From contig OZ218962.1 of the NCBI GenBank assembly GCA_965112735.1, forward strand, positions 3,038,001-3,102,000: DNA of 64,000 nucleotides, read 5' to 3'. How positions within the stretch are numbered: the stretch's first letter is position 1; every line of letters starts with the position of its first letter. Source of the DNA: Phaeosaccion multiseriatum (taxonomy: Eukaryota; Ochrophyta, other classes). The notes below the pieces were generated by a model. The model was given only the letters and a program-made list of their open reading frames with translations, was not told the origin of the DNA and searched no databases. This document shows positions 1-11,456 of this stretch, piece by piece. A program made the translations under genes and the position numbers.

Positions 1-580
1 CTGCTGCTGCATCACCAACTGCTGCTGCTTCTGCTGGTGGTGGGTGTGGGGAGAGTGCCGACGACGGCTCGACGCGCGTGGAGAGGGAGGAATACATTGA
101 GTACCCCTTCGACATTCCTTTCGAGGCTCTTGGGCCTCCTGATGATGCAGCAGTTGATGATACAGCCTCGGCGGGCATCACCTTCATTGGCACGTTTGAC
201 CGCGTTGACGTGCTGCGCAATGTGAAGCAGGGCGGCGGTTACAGTCACATGGGCAGCAGCAGCAGCAGCAGCAGCAGTCGGATGGGAAGCAGCGACAGTG
301 ATGCGGGACAGGTGGTGAGGGAGGGAGGAGGAGGTGATGGACAGACAGGCCCCATTCGGCAGCTGTGGATCACAGATTTTAAGTGCAACGTCGGAGCCAA
401 AGACCCGGCAAAGGTGCGTTATTCGTTATTCCGTTAAAGCAAACCCATGCACGAGAGGACACAAAGCTGAGAATATTGTAGAGCAATCTTCGTCCGTCGT
501 GCGTGCGTGTGGGCGTGCGTGTGTGCGCGTGTGCGCGTGTGTGTGTGAGTGCGGCCTTCCCTTCTCCCATCCGGCACACG

Positions 581-657
<77 letters not shown>

Positions 658-1643
658 TTCATCCCTCTCACCCCTCTCTCACCTACTCGAAACGCCTGTA
701 ACTGTAACCTCCCTCCCCCCTCCCCGACCCATACCCCTCCACCCATACGATTGTACCCCCCGGCCCAGGTGGCTGCCAAGAGCCTGCAGCTGCAGCTCTA
801 CTCCATCGCCGCGCACCACCTCTTCGGCACTCGGCCGTCTCATGTAGTGATTGAGAGTATCGAGGACGGGAGGGTGGGGACTCTCCCACAACACAAGATG
901 AGGGACTTCGAGTCCGTCAAGCAGGTAAGGGGTGTGGGGAGGAGACGGGGAAGGAGGGAGGGAGGGAGGGAGGGAGGAGAGAGGATGGAAGGAAGGAAGG
1001 AAGGAAGGAAGGAAGGAAGGAAGGAAGGAAGGAAGGAAGGAAGGAAGGAAGGGAGGGAGGGAGGAAGGGAGGAAGGGAGAGAGGGTGAGAGGAAGGAAGG
1101 AAGGAAAGAAGGGAGGGAGGAGAGACAGGTGGTGTGGGAGAAACAGAGAGATGGAGGGATAGGAAGGTGGAGGTGGAGGGAGAGGGAGGGAGGGCGCCTC
1201 TGGGGGCCCGAGTGAAGCAGGCGAGAGGCGTATGGGCAGTCGTGTCCTCTGCCCGAGGGGGGGGCATTTCGGCTCCGTGCGCCCGAGGAGCCCCCCCGAG
1301 GAGAGAGAGAGAGAGAGGCCCTCCTGGATGGTACCCGATGCTTTGCAGGCCCGCTCTGCGTGCCTCTCATCTCCGTCCCTCCCTTCCTTCTTCCCTCCCT
1401 CCCTTCCTCCCTTCCTTCCTTCCTTCCTTCCTTCCTTCCTTCCTTCCTTCCTTCCTTCCTTCCTTCCTTCCTTCCTTCTTCCCTCCCTCCCTCCCTCCCT
1501 CCCTCTTCGCTCCTCAGGAGGTGCAGGAGGCGGTGGGGGCCATCCGCAGAGGCGAGTTCGAGCCCCGCCCAGGCTTCTCTTCGTGCACGTTCTGCGGTTT
1601 CAAACACACATGCGCCTTCTCCACGGCCAAGGGCAGTGCTTGA
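1..1643 (+). CDS. PD-(D/E)XK nuclease domain, C-terminal part of a RecB/UvrD- or Cas4-like protein (5' partial)
   Basis: Three exons: 1(frame open from base 3)-413, 769-924 and 1518-1643, joined in phase 0 at GT-AG sites, stop at 1641-1643. The conceptual protein has a Ser-rich insert (bases 255-290), then the core of the RecB-like PD-(D/E)XK fold: GTFDRVDV (catalytic Asp), ITDFKCN (the D-x-K motif), a Lys-Ser-Leu-Gln-Leu-x-Leu-Tyr helix, and a final C-x2-C-x5-C group (SSCTFCGFKHTC). In AddB, Dna2 and Cas4 this last group supplies three of four ligands of an iron-sulfur cluster; the fourth would lie upstream, outside the window. In eukaryotes such domains usually end a DNA helicase or exonuclease used in repair, so that is inferred here. 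The N-terminal part is missing, so helicase motifs cannot be checked. The intron at 925-1517 carries a very large purine/pyrimidine inverted repeat. Confidence 0.78.
580..654. repeat. (TA)n microsatellite in intron 1 of the nuclease gene
   Basis: About 37 TA units, interrupted once by a G near 604, within the 414-768 intron and preceded by a GT/GC-rich tract at 500-545. Confidence 0.95.
955..1130. repeat. (GGAA)n/(GGGA)n purine tract
   Basis: An almost pure purine stretch built of GGAA and GGGA tetramers in the 5' half of intron 925-1517. It is complementary to the TTCC tract at 1377-1505 in the same intron. Confidence 0.95.
1377..1505. repeat. (TTCC)n/(TCCC)n pyrimidine tract next to the 3' splice site
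   Basis: An almost pure pyrimidine stretch directly before the acceptor at 1517. It can act as the polypyrimidine tract and can also base-pair with the GGAA tract at 955-1130. Confidence 0.95.
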
Positions 1644-2123
1644 GCAGTGCCTGAGCAGGGCTGTTCATTAAATTGATTGTGGATTGACTGTTGATTGACT
1701 GTGGATTCTTTTTTTTAACTTGACTGTGGATTGACTGTTGATTGACTGCACTCAAGGAGACCAACCTCCCTCCTCTTCACTTCGCTCTTGTAAGCGTGTA
1801 AGTGACTGTCAGCAGTACAGTACTGAGTGAGTGTGCTACGGATGTCAGCAGTACAGTACTGAGTGAGTGTGCTACTGCTGCTTGAGACGGGGAATGCGGT
1901 TAACACTGCTGGAGAGAAAGTAAGGAGTGTATTGTATCGTATTGTATTGAAAATTGATGTACTTACATAGCAAATTGACGTAACTATACTCTAAAATGGA
2001 AGAACAAGAATAACTCTGCGCAAACGCAAAAGAGTAATAAAGTTGTACATGCGACTGCAAATGTCGCTGCTGACATGACAAACACAAAAAAATAAAGTCG
2101 TAAGAGACGGGGTGGTGCGTCGT
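1644..2123. other. Convergent intergenic region with short direct repeats
   Basis: No gene seen. It lies between two genes that converge. Tandem copies of a TTGACTGTGGA-type unit fill about 1672-1750, and a unit of about 36 bp containing GTCAGCAGTACAGTACTGAG occurs twice at 1807-1876. The AT-rich part at 1925-2100 probably holds the 3' UTR of the minus-strand gene. Confidence 0.7.
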
Positions 2124-2520
2124 TTAACGCACCACCGCCTCCTCTGGTCCCCGCTCAGTACTGGCAGCTCCGACAGCAGCAGTCTCCGCAGCGCCATCTG
2201 AACCTTGAGCTTCAGAAGCTTGAGCATCAGCAGTGGTGCCTTCCCCTCCGTCTCCTCCTCCCCCTCCTTCGCCGTGACCACACGCCTGCCCGTCGTCCAT
2301 GTGATCCATGTCGTGGAGTATCTCGCTCGTCTCGCTGGACCCAGTCGTGCTGCTGGTGCCGGTGTCGCCCCCTTCGTCACCTCCGTCCTGCTCGTAACCT
2401 CCTCCACTGCCATCGCCATCATTGTCCTCTTCCTCCTCGTCCTCCCCCTCCTCCCCCTGCGGCCTTTGCGCTTTCTGCTCTCCCTCCTGTGCCCCCGCCT
2501 CATGCTGCTGAATCACCAAC

Positions 2521-2568
<48 letters not shown>

Positions 2569-2964
2569 GCCCCGTCCTCGCTGCTGTTGTCGCCCTCACC
2601 CCCCCCAACACTGCCGTTCCCGTCGTTCCCATCGTTACTTCCGCTGCTGCCACTGCCGTCTCCGCCACTCGTGCTCGGCCCTCTGCCGCTGCTGCTCGTC
2701 GAGTCAGGACAGATCGACTCGACTCCTGTACTGGTGCTCAGCTCATCCTTGACGCCGCCCTCCCCCCGCCGCCGAATGCCAAGTAGAGACTGGCGTGTGA
2801 GACTTGCCTCCTCGCCCCATACGCCTTCCGGGGGCTGCGCGGACTTGCCTTGAAAGGCCCCTGCGAAGCGAGCGGCTGAGGAGAAGCCTCCCTCCCCCCC
2901 CCCGCCCGCGGCCTTAGGGATGGAGAAATAGAACTCTGGCTGCTGCTGCTGCTGCTGATGCTCA

Positions 2965-2996
<32 letters not shown>

Positions 2997-5177
2997 CTTT
3001 TGCTGCTTCTGCTGCTGCTGCTGCTGCTGGCGCGTGTCGCTTCGCTTCTTGGACAAAGTGCCCTGCTGCTGTGCTGCCCCGGCGTCGCTCGGCACAGAGA
3101 GGTGCATCGCCGTTACCACGCCCCCCCCTCCAGCCGCCGCTGCGTTAGCGGCCATTGCAGCTGCCCTTCCCTTGCAGTACAGCGGCGCGGCTGCCTTGAG
3201 TGCCCCCTCCACTCCCTCTCCCGCCGCAGCGGCTCTGCTTTTCTTGGACCTGCCGCGCGGTGTCGCAAAGCCAACAAAGCCCACGCCCTTTCCGCCTCTA
3301 CTGCCACTACCACTTCCACTTCCGCTGCCGCTGCCTCCGCTGCCCCCGTTGCCCCCGCTGCCGCTGCCCCCCTCTACCCCTTCGCCGCTGCTGCCCAGAC
3401 TGGAGGAGGAGCCTCTGCTCGCCGTTGTGCCTCCTGTGTCTCGGTCGGTGATGGCAATGGCCCCGCTGCTGCTGCTGCTGCTGCTGATGTTGGAGGCCGT
3501 GGAGCTGGTGGAGCGCATTCTGCCTCGCCCACTCTCGTCCTCAGCAGTTGGTTGCGCTTGCTGCTCATCGGATTTGCGATTGGGCCTGCTTGCTGCGCTC
3601 CTACTGCCGCCACTCCTCCTCCTCCTGCTGCTGTTGCTTCTGCTGCTGTTGCTGACATTGTTGGCAGTGGTGTTGCCGCCGCTGTTGCTGCTGTTGCTGC
3701 TGTTGCTGCTGTTACTGCCCGAGGAGGTCGAGTACCTCTGCTGATGACGGATGACCGCCTCACAGCCCCTCAGGATTTGAATGCCGTTGCCGGGTTGGTA
3801 ATCCGCTTTGTCGAGGATGTCCTTCAGCTGCCCGATGGCCGAGGTCACTGACGCATCGCCTGCTGCTGCTGCCGCCGCTGCCGCTGCCGTTGCCGCTGGT
3901 GGGTGTGGCGCTTGCCAGTCCTCTGTGACATCCATAGCCCCGTTGCTGCCGCTGTTGCTGCCGCTGTTGCTGCTGCTGATGCTGCTGCCACTGCTGCCAC
4001 TGCTGCCACTGATGCTACTGCCCCCTTCCATGTCTCCAATGCTCCTCCCTCCCATCACCCGCGGCCTCTTGAAGTGGCCCATGTCCTCGGGAGACTCGTC
4101 CGTCATCCTGCTGCCTTCGTTACTCGCCCTCCCCCTCCTGCGCCGCCTCCTCCCCCCCTCTTCTCCTCCTCCTCCTCCTCCTCCCCCGACCTTCGGGGCC
4201 TCCGGTGGAGAGACACCTTCTCCCCCGTCTCCTCCGTCTCCTCCTCCCCCTGCTCCCCCTGCTGCTGCTGCCCCGACCTCAGGCGGAGAAATTGCCTCGT
4301 CGGACGACCTTCCCGTCGGGGATGACGAGTTGGACTCGGGCGCAGACTCGGACGCAGAGAGGACGGAGGAGCCGGACGAAGGCACCGCGGCCGCCTTTTC
4401 GAGCTCGCGCTGCCTGGCCTGCTGCCGCCGCTGCAACTCCTGCGTCTGCATAAGCTGCCGCCGCTTCTGCTCGTACTGCTGCCGAAGCTGCTTCTCGCGC
4501 TGCTCCAGCAACTGCTGCTCCTGCCGCAGGCACAGGATTTCCTGCCGGTGTAACCGGTTCAGCTCGACCAACTCGGCCTCACTCTGCTGCTTGTGCTGCT
4601 CGTGCTGCGAGTTACTGTCGCTGACACTGCCACTGCCACTGGCATTCCCACCATTACTGCTACTCCCGCAACTTGTGCTGGCCGTCAAGCACGAGCTGGC
4701 GTTCTCGCCGTCCACCTCGGGCGAAAGAGCCCTGGGGGGTGAACCCCCACTGCTGCTCCCGTTGCTGCTGCTATTGCTCCTGCTGCCCCCCCCGCAACCG
4801 CTGCTGCCCCCCAGGTCGCCGCTGCTACCCCCGCCCCCCTCGCAGCTGAACCAGTCCCCGCCCGCGGCATCGTCAAGGGCTGCGGCGAACTGTTCCTTGG
4901 TGGCAGCAGCCCCACCCGGCCCCGTCCCCGTCTTCAACTCTTCCCCTCCTTGAGGCTCCTCCTCGACCGCCGTGCCAAACCCAGCGCCCGCTGTCCTTCT
5001 CTTCTTCTGCACCTGCTGTCCCTCCTCTGCCTGCTGCGCCTCCTTCGCCAGCATCTCCCCGTGCTGGCGCTGCACGCTTTCCTTATTGTTTTTTTTGCCC
5101 GCCTCTCCGCCGCGCCGCTTCCAGTTCTTGAGCTGCCCCTGCCGCCTCTCTTCTTCTTCAACCTCTCCCCCAGTCAT
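2124..5177 (-). CDS. Large low-complexity Gln/Ser/Gly-rich protein with a coiled coil, possible transcription regulator
   Basis: An uninterrupted 1017-residue reading frame on the minus strand. I do not recognise the family. It contains poly-Gln, poly-Ser, poly-Gly and poly-Ala runs, an acidic C-terminal third, and a charged Gln/Glu/Arg-rich coiled-coil segment at roughly residues 200-260 (encoded about 4395-4570). The only segment that looks folded is at about residues 445-480 (encoded about 3740-3850), which includes GQLKDILDKADYQPGNGIQI and CEAVIRHQQ. Composition of this kind is common in transcription and RNA-binding proteins, which is the only basis for the suggested role. One copy of the window-wide dispersed motif is translated here as QLVIQQ (2504-2528). 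Trinucleotide expansion makes the exact length suspect. That the complementary strand is also open over long stretches is a composition effect. Confidence 0.65.
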
Positions 5178-6276
5178 GCCTGCAGCTGCTCTCCCTCACT
5201 TTTCCCTATTACATACTCTTGTGGTTTCATGTACTCTCTCTCATCTCTATATAAAACACGTTGCGGCCTGAGGTGGTCTGTGGCATGGTCAGCACCACGT
5301 CGTACAAACGACCTCAAAAATAGAAAAATAGAATCTCTCGATGTTCCTTTCGAGGGTCAATTGAACCTCTCATTATTCAAACCCCCACGACTCTTGGGAA
5401 TGCTGCTGGGAAGGCGAGCGGCCAATTGCCCTCGCTAGAGCGCGCCTAGTGCATGGGGCTGATGTTCTAGGTACTCCGGCCCTCTCTCTCCTCTTATTTT
5501 CGGCCCTGGACAAGGTTATCTGATTACAGCCGGCCTGATTACTGATTATGGCGCCAGCCGGGCCTGATTATTGATTATGGCCGGCGCCAGCCGGGTCTGA
5601 TTACTGATTATGACCGGCACCAGCCGGCCTGAGTACTGATTATGACTGGCGCTAGCCGGCCTGATTACTGATTATTGGCGCCAGCCGGCCTGATTACTGA
5701 TTATGGCCGGCGCACACTGTAACCCTGTCCAGGGCCGATTATTTCTTTCCCTTCTTTTTTCCTCTTCTCCTTGTGGATGGTTCCTACAGGTTCTTTCGTA
5801 CGGAGCCGCCGCCGCACAAGTGCTCTATGTAACCGCCGGGGTGGGAGCAGGCTCTCGCGAAGAGAGATGAGGCCAAGTCGTCTTGCCGCACGACCCCAGG
5901 GCCCCTCCTCATGTGGGCCCTTCATATGGGCCCAGCCAGCCAGGCAGCCGCCGCCTAGACTAACTTGGGACACCTGCTGCTGGCTGTGGCTGCTGGCCGG
6001 ATACACGGAGGGGCCCATCTGGCCCTCCCCTCCCGACGGTGCACAAATCTCCATCGGGAGGCGGGGAGTTGGCTCGCTCGACATACTCTTGGTCCTGGTC
6101 CTGCCTGCCGCTGTGCAGCCGCTGCTGCTTCTGGCCCTCGTCTTTGGCTGCCGCGAAGCACCCGCCTAAAGGGCCCTCGCGGAAGGCGATCCCGTGATTC
6201 CGCCGGAGGGGTCCTTACGTGAGTATGGTTGTTGGTTGTGCATACGTCAGCATATTATATGTCGCTGCTCAGCTGC
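5178..6276. other. Intergenic region without a supported gene
   Basis: Lies between the start of the Gln-rich gene and the 3' end of the fibrillin gene. Short open frames at 5701-6222 show no domain, splice or codon signal I can support. It holds the minisatellite at 5519-5712. Confidence 0.6.
5519..5712. repeat. Minisatellite, about six copies of a roughly 32-bp unit
   Basis: Imperfect tandem units built on GCCGGCCTGATTACTGATTA, separated by variants such as GGCGCCAGCC. Units differ by substitutions and one- to four-base indels. Confidence 0.92.
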
Positions 6277-7467
6277 TCAGCCCGTATGCCGCAGGGCGAT
6301 TTGCACGTCGCCTCGCACGTCTATGGAAACGCGAAAATCCTTGTCCAGGTACACATTCTCGAACCAGCCCTTGCCTAGGGGGGGAATGGGCAGCGTCAAG
6401 CCCCCGTACTTGATCTTGGCCCCGGTGAACTGAAAGTCATTGCGGCTGCCCTGCGAGGCCGAGGACGCGGAGATGGAGGACTGCACGGCGAAGGAGCTCT
6501 CCTTCTCGAACAGCAGAACGTTCTCCAGGGAGCCTGCCGGCACGTCGATTGTCTGGTACACCAGCCCCGTCTTGCGTCCGAAGAGGCCGGCCTTGATCAG
6601 GAAGAGCACTTCCTTCTCCGTGGTCCATTGCAAGTCCCACTGCGGTGCGGTGCGGTGCGGTGCGGTGCGGGGGTGGGGTGGGCATATGTAGAGAGGGAGA
6701 GGGGGAGAGAGAAGGAGAGAGAGAGAGAGAGAGGGACGGAGGGTTGGGTGCTGCGCTACGGAAATGCAGCAGCCACATCTTCTCGCCCTCTAATCGGCCC
6801 GCTGAACAGTATCTAATGTAATAATGTAATGCCCTCTGTTCACCCAGATTCATCGGCTCACCTGGGCGCTAAGTAAGGGGCTGCTCGCGGAGTTCGCTGC
6901 AAAGACACAACGCCAAAGGATCAAGCAGCAGCAGCAGCAGTAGCAGAAGAAGAGGCAGTGCAAGGTTCAAGGGAAAGAAAGAAGGGGAAAAGGAAAGCCG
7001 GATGAACAGCAGGGTCTGATAAAAAACGCTTCTAGGACTCACCGCTGCCCAGCCTCTCCTCCCTTCCCACTAACGGTTGGTATGTCCTTCCCTACATACT
7101 GACCAGTGGGGTTCAGGGCCCGCAGCTTCTGGATGAGGCCGTCTATCTCTGCACGTTGTTCGTCAGAGGTCGACACGCCCCTCTGCGTGTCTTGCGCCAG
7201 CTGTAGCAGCTCTTTCTTGATAGCCTTTGCGCCTCCTCCTCCTCCTCCTCCTCCTACTGCACTCTGAAACCATCCTCCTCCTCCCGCAGCCAGAGCGTGG
7301 CTCCGCCGCCCAAATTGCCCCTCATTTCCTGAAGGAGAGAGATTCCTTTTGGCTGCTCCACCTCCCACTCGGGCTGGCGCCACGAATGCAAAAGCAGAGC
7401 CGCAGTAGTAGCAGCATGCCAGAGCAACCACCGCCAACAGGAGTCGCCGCAGCACCTGGTTCGGCAT
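6277..7467 (-). CDS. Plastid lipid-associated protein / fibrillin (PAP domain), plastid-targeted
   Basis: Three exons read on the minus strand: 7467-7104, 6896-6862 (only 35 nt) and 6639-6277, joined in phases 1 and 0 and giving about 253 residues. The N-terminus is hydrophobic (LLLAVVALACCYY) and ends in GSAFAFVAP, followed by an Arg/Ser-containing stretch: signal peptide, Phe at the cleavage point and transit peptide, as in complex red plastids. The mature part starts with the fibrillin signature KKELLQLAQDTQRG, continues LRALNPT, then through the small exon SPLLSAQWDLQWTTEKEVLF (the usual LLxGxWxLxYTTE block), and ends with the beta-barrel half IPPLGKGWFENVYLDKDFRV. Fibrillins bind lipids and plastoquinone-type compounds at thylakoids and plastoglobules. 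It is divergent from cbbX, with 185 bp between the start codons. Confidence 0.9.
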
Positions 7468-7652
7468 GGCAGAGCAAGGCGGGAAAGGAGGGGTGGAGAG
7501 CGGTTGTGTGGGCGGTTATGTCAGCGAAACCCAAGGGGGGCTTGCCTTGGCACATGAGCGCCCCCCATTGAAGAACAGACGAACAGCATAAGGAAGAGAG
7601 CAAGAGACAGGCAACTACACGCACATTTTCCACTCCGCATCCTTAGTCCATC
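7468..7652. promoter_or_regulatory. Probable bidirectional promoter between fibrillin and cbbX
   Basis: Only 185 bp separate the two divergent start codons, so both 5' UTRs and core promoters must overlap or sit back to back. I see no clear TATA box. Shared control of two plastid genes is an inference from the arrangement. Confidence 0.5.
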
Positions 7653-10600
7653 ATGAAGACGGCCACTGCAGCAGTTCTGCTCTCGCTTCTCAGCGGCACG
7701 AATGCATTCATGCCCACGGCCGTGCTTCGCGGGAGCGGCTTGCGCAGGAGTGCATTGAGAATGTCTTCTCCCACACCACCGGCGCCACCAGCACCCAGCC
7801 CGCACGGTGGCTTGACGTACGATGAGAACAACCCCTTGTACCAGGACGAGAAGAACAAGGGCAACTACCGCAGGCTGACGGAAGCACTCCAGGTTCGTGT
7901 CGACAGTTGCAAGCAGCGGGCGGGGGGGGGGGTTGGTGGGAAGGGAACCCCCTGGCAGGGGTGCCTGTAACGCGACCGAGAAGAACCAAGAAGCAGAGGG
8001 GTGTGCCTGCAGCGACGAACGGGAGGGGCCACCGGGAGGGGAGGTGTCTGGTCTTGCGCGCAGGAGGGAAGGATATGTTCGAGTTCCCTACAAAGTCCAG
8101 CCTACTTGCCCTTTGTCGCTCTGTCGGACATGACGACGACTGCAGCTCTGCAAACCGGCAATTCTCTTCCCTCTCTCGCTCAGCATGCTGTGCTTGACTG
8201 CCGCTTGCAAGAAATCACTGTTGCGAGAAGCCCCTCTACACCCCCACTGGCAACGCGCTCATACCCGTCTTCTCTTTATACGTCTCCTGCCCAACCAAAT
8301 GCCTCCCGACCTCGCCCCACCTGCAGGACGCAGACATTGAGATGAAGAAGGCGAGGGAGGAGGCCGACAAGAGGGAGCGTGTGATGGAGCGAGCCAGGGA
8401 GGAGCGATTGGAGAAGGTGAGGAAGGAAGCCAGTGGGACATGGCGGGCAGAGCATACAACCCGGAGGGGAGACGGACGCGGCTGAGACGGATGAGTATGG
8501 GAAGCCATAATAACAGCGGTAAATACACGTAGGAACTACATGCCATGCCCGCCCGCTCTCCATGTGAAATGATCTGGGGTATTCGTTGTATGAAGAGAGG
8601 CAGCTTGTACAGAGAAGAACAAACAAACTAAACCAAATCCCCGCCGCTCCCCACTCTCTCACAGGTGGCGCTGCTGGAGTCCATCCCGGACAACCAGCAG
8701 GTCGGCAAGATCGACGACTTCATGTTCAAGGAGGGTGTGCAGGACATCCTATCCAGGCTCGACACCGAGCTCATCGGACTCATTCCCGTCAAGAAGAGGG
8801 TCAACCAGATCGCCGCCCTGCTGGTGAGGAGGGGGCAGTGGGCAGGGGGAGGGAGGGGACTAGGCAGCGGGCAAGAGACAGAAAGAGGGACGGATGGGGG
8901 TGGTTTGATGGTCAATCATGTGAGGCGTGAGACGTTTTGCATTGGCTCCGGCACGGGGGTGCTCGGACGAAGGGTGGAGTAGTCGGCAGGCAAGTCGGCC
9001 TCTCTCTCTGTGTGTGTGTGTCGTACTGGACTTGTGGTCGGCTCCCTTCCTCCCTTACTCATGCCCTCCCCCCCCACCCCAGGTTCTGGACAAGATGCGT
9101 GGAAGCCTCGGCCTCGACACCGCCATCCCCTCCCTCCACATGTGCTTCACTGGAGCACCGGGCACAGGTGAGACTACAGTACGTGGTACTACGTAGATGG
9201 GCAGGAGAAGTGACGAGGAGGGGGGGGCTCTCCTCAATTTGTGAGGGGGAGGAGGAGCAGCAGCAACAGCCCCTTTTCGAAGGCACCGGAGAGAGAGAGG
9301 GGGGAGAGCGACAGGGAGAGAGAAAGTGAGGACGACTGTCGTGTATCCACCAGGACCTACCTCCACCCCAACACTCAAACTCACACTCGACCTCGAACTC
9401 CCCTGCTACCACACCCCTCCCCCCCCCCAGGCAAGACCACGGTGGCCCTCCGCATGGGGCAGATCCTGCAGCGTATGGGGTACTGCAGACAGGGGCACGT
9501 TGTTGTGGCCACCAGGGATGACCTGGTGGGGCAGTACGTTGGGCATACCGCACCCAAGACCAAGGAGATGGTCAAGAAGGTTAGTTGGGATGGCAGTGGA
9601 TGGTGTGGGTGGGGCTGGGCCTGTGTAGTTGGGCGTGGCGTCCTGACCCTTGGCCTGCCTCTCCAAGCTACTCGAGGCCCCTCTTCTTGTCTCTCGCTCT
9701 CCATTCCGAGTAATATATGGAGGCTTCCAGCCATGCCAAGCGGGCCGGTGGCCGGTCAAATTGGTTACTCTTAAATCTGACTTCGTGCGTCGCTCCCCTC
9801 GCCTCCATCCCCCCCCCTCAAAAGGCCTTCGGAGGTATCCTTCTCGTCGATGAGGCGTACTACCTGTACAACGCGGCCAACGACAAGGATTACGGCCAGG
9901 AGTCCATCGAGATCCTCCTCAACGTCATGGAGGAGCAGAAGGAGGACCTTATCGTCACCCTCGCAGGGTACAAGGTGAGTCAGCAAGGAGGGAGGGGGGG
10001 GGGGGGAGCATGGAGTAGGGATGGCAGTGGATGGATGGAGCATTGGAGCGCTCACTTTGCAAGGCTTTGGTGCGATGCTTCGATGATTGCATGTGAGACA
10101 AGGATTTTCCCAGTCCAGTCGCAGCCCGCCCTCTCACCGCCATCCACTGCCTTCCACCCCCCCTTCCTAGGACCGCATGGACAGCTTCTTCAGTTACATC
10201 CCCGGAATGTCCTCCCGAGTCGGAAACCACATTGACTTCCCTAACTACGAAATTCAGGTGAGAGTATGTATTCGGTTTCGATATCGACTTTCAGCGAAGG
10301 GTTCTATGAGTGTGTGGGGAGAGAATGAATGTCCAGATGTCTCTCTCTCTCGCTCTCTGTCTGTCTTGTCAGTGTATGAGTATTGTGTGTCTACTCCCCT
10401 CACACCGTCCACCCGGCCTTCTTCCTCTTTCCTACACTGTGCTCGACATTGGCCCGGACGCCAACCTCGACATTCTTTAGGAGCTTGTCGACATCGCTGG
10501 CGTCATGGCTCATGACCTCGAGTATGTCCTGGACGGCGACGCACCATCGGTGAGTGAGCTCGACGTACAACGTCCAACAGTTGGCGTATACAGAATGAAG

Positions 10601-11456
10601 AAATGTCTTTTCCCCCTTCGCTCGGAGGGCATGGCGCCACACCCAACACATGTGCATACCCACCCACCTACCTTTCCATCTACCAACCCAACCCACCTGC
10701 CTCCCCCTTGATACGAGTTACCGTCGCTTGCGTTGAACTGTTGAACTGGTGCGGGCGTGCTCGTGCATGACGGCCCCCAAGGCCAAAAGGTGCCCATCCT
10801 TCATCCTTGCATCCGACTCACCCTTCCTCCCACCTACCCTCCCCTCTCTCCCTTCTCCTTTCTCTCCCTCCCAACCAACCCCCCCACCAACAGATGTTCC
10901 AGGAGTACATCGAGCTCCGCCTGCAGTTCCCCTTCTTCTCCAACGCGCGTACGGTCCGAAACGCCATGGACCGAGCTCGAATGAACAGCGCCATCCGAGT
11001 GTTCAACAAGGCCGTGGTGGACGGAGAGAACGGCGGGAGGGTTTCCGAGTACGACCTTGCCGCCATCAAGGCAGCGGACTTCAAGGTGCGTTGAGAGTGG
11101 AGAGTGGGGGTGGTTGGGCGTAGTGTGTGGGTGGGTGGGTGGGTTTGGGTGAGAGTGTAATGCGAACGGCAGGGAACATTGTTCGGGCAGCTCTCTCGCC
11201 CCAACGAAAGAGCTCACGCACTGCACTTACGTACTGTACTTACGTACTGTACCGTACCGTTAGTTACACAAGGGGCGTGTTGTACGTGGCGCTCAATCAC
11301 TTCTCGACTGGGCCTAACCCCCCCCCTCTCCTCCTCCTCTCCCCCGCCCACCCATTTTCCTTTATTCAATCTTCCATACTGTTATTACGTAAGGTGCTTG
11401 TGGACGAGCTCAAGGTGCTGCAGGCACAAGGCAACATGGACGCCATCCTCGCTTAG
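7653..11456 (+). CDS. cbbX: Nuclear-encoded CbbX, AAA+ red-type Rubisco activase, plastid-targeted
   Basis: Ten exons: 7653-7892, 8327-8416, 8665-8823, 9083-9167, 9431-9579, 9825-9974, 10171-10257, 10481-10549, 10894-11085 and 11394-11456, all phase-consistent and giving 427 residues. CbbX remodels inhibited red-type Rubisco using ATP. Residues 1-40 are a signal peptide ending in GTNAFMP (Ala-Phe cleavage motif) plus an Arg/Ser-rich transit region. The AAA+ core shows Walker A GAPGTGKTT, the conserved [17 protein letters not shown] segment, Walker [14 protein letters not shown], the LAGYKDRMDSFF sensor region, and the sensor-2 block [13 protein letters not shown]. An intron (9168-9430) cuts Walker A between GTG and KTT. 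The window-wide dispersed motif sits just downstream at 11569-11586. Identity is secure; exon ends rest on splice consensus and phase. Confidence 0.95.

Noticed and set aside
840-1607. Minus-strand frame of 255 codons with Pro/Ser/Phe and Glu/Gly/Arg repeats
   Set aside because: It spans the GGAA/TTCC inverted repeat and lies antisense to nuclease exons 2 and 3.
3808-4953. Plus-strand frame of 381 codons opposite the Gln-rich gene
   Set aside because: Its Leu/Pro/Ala runs mirror the CAG/CTC repeats of the minus-strand gene; no independent domain or start context.
5701-6222. Short overlapping frames on both strands upstream of the fibrillin 3' end
   Set aside because: No recognised domain, no splice partners, and composition like the surrounding non-coding DNA.
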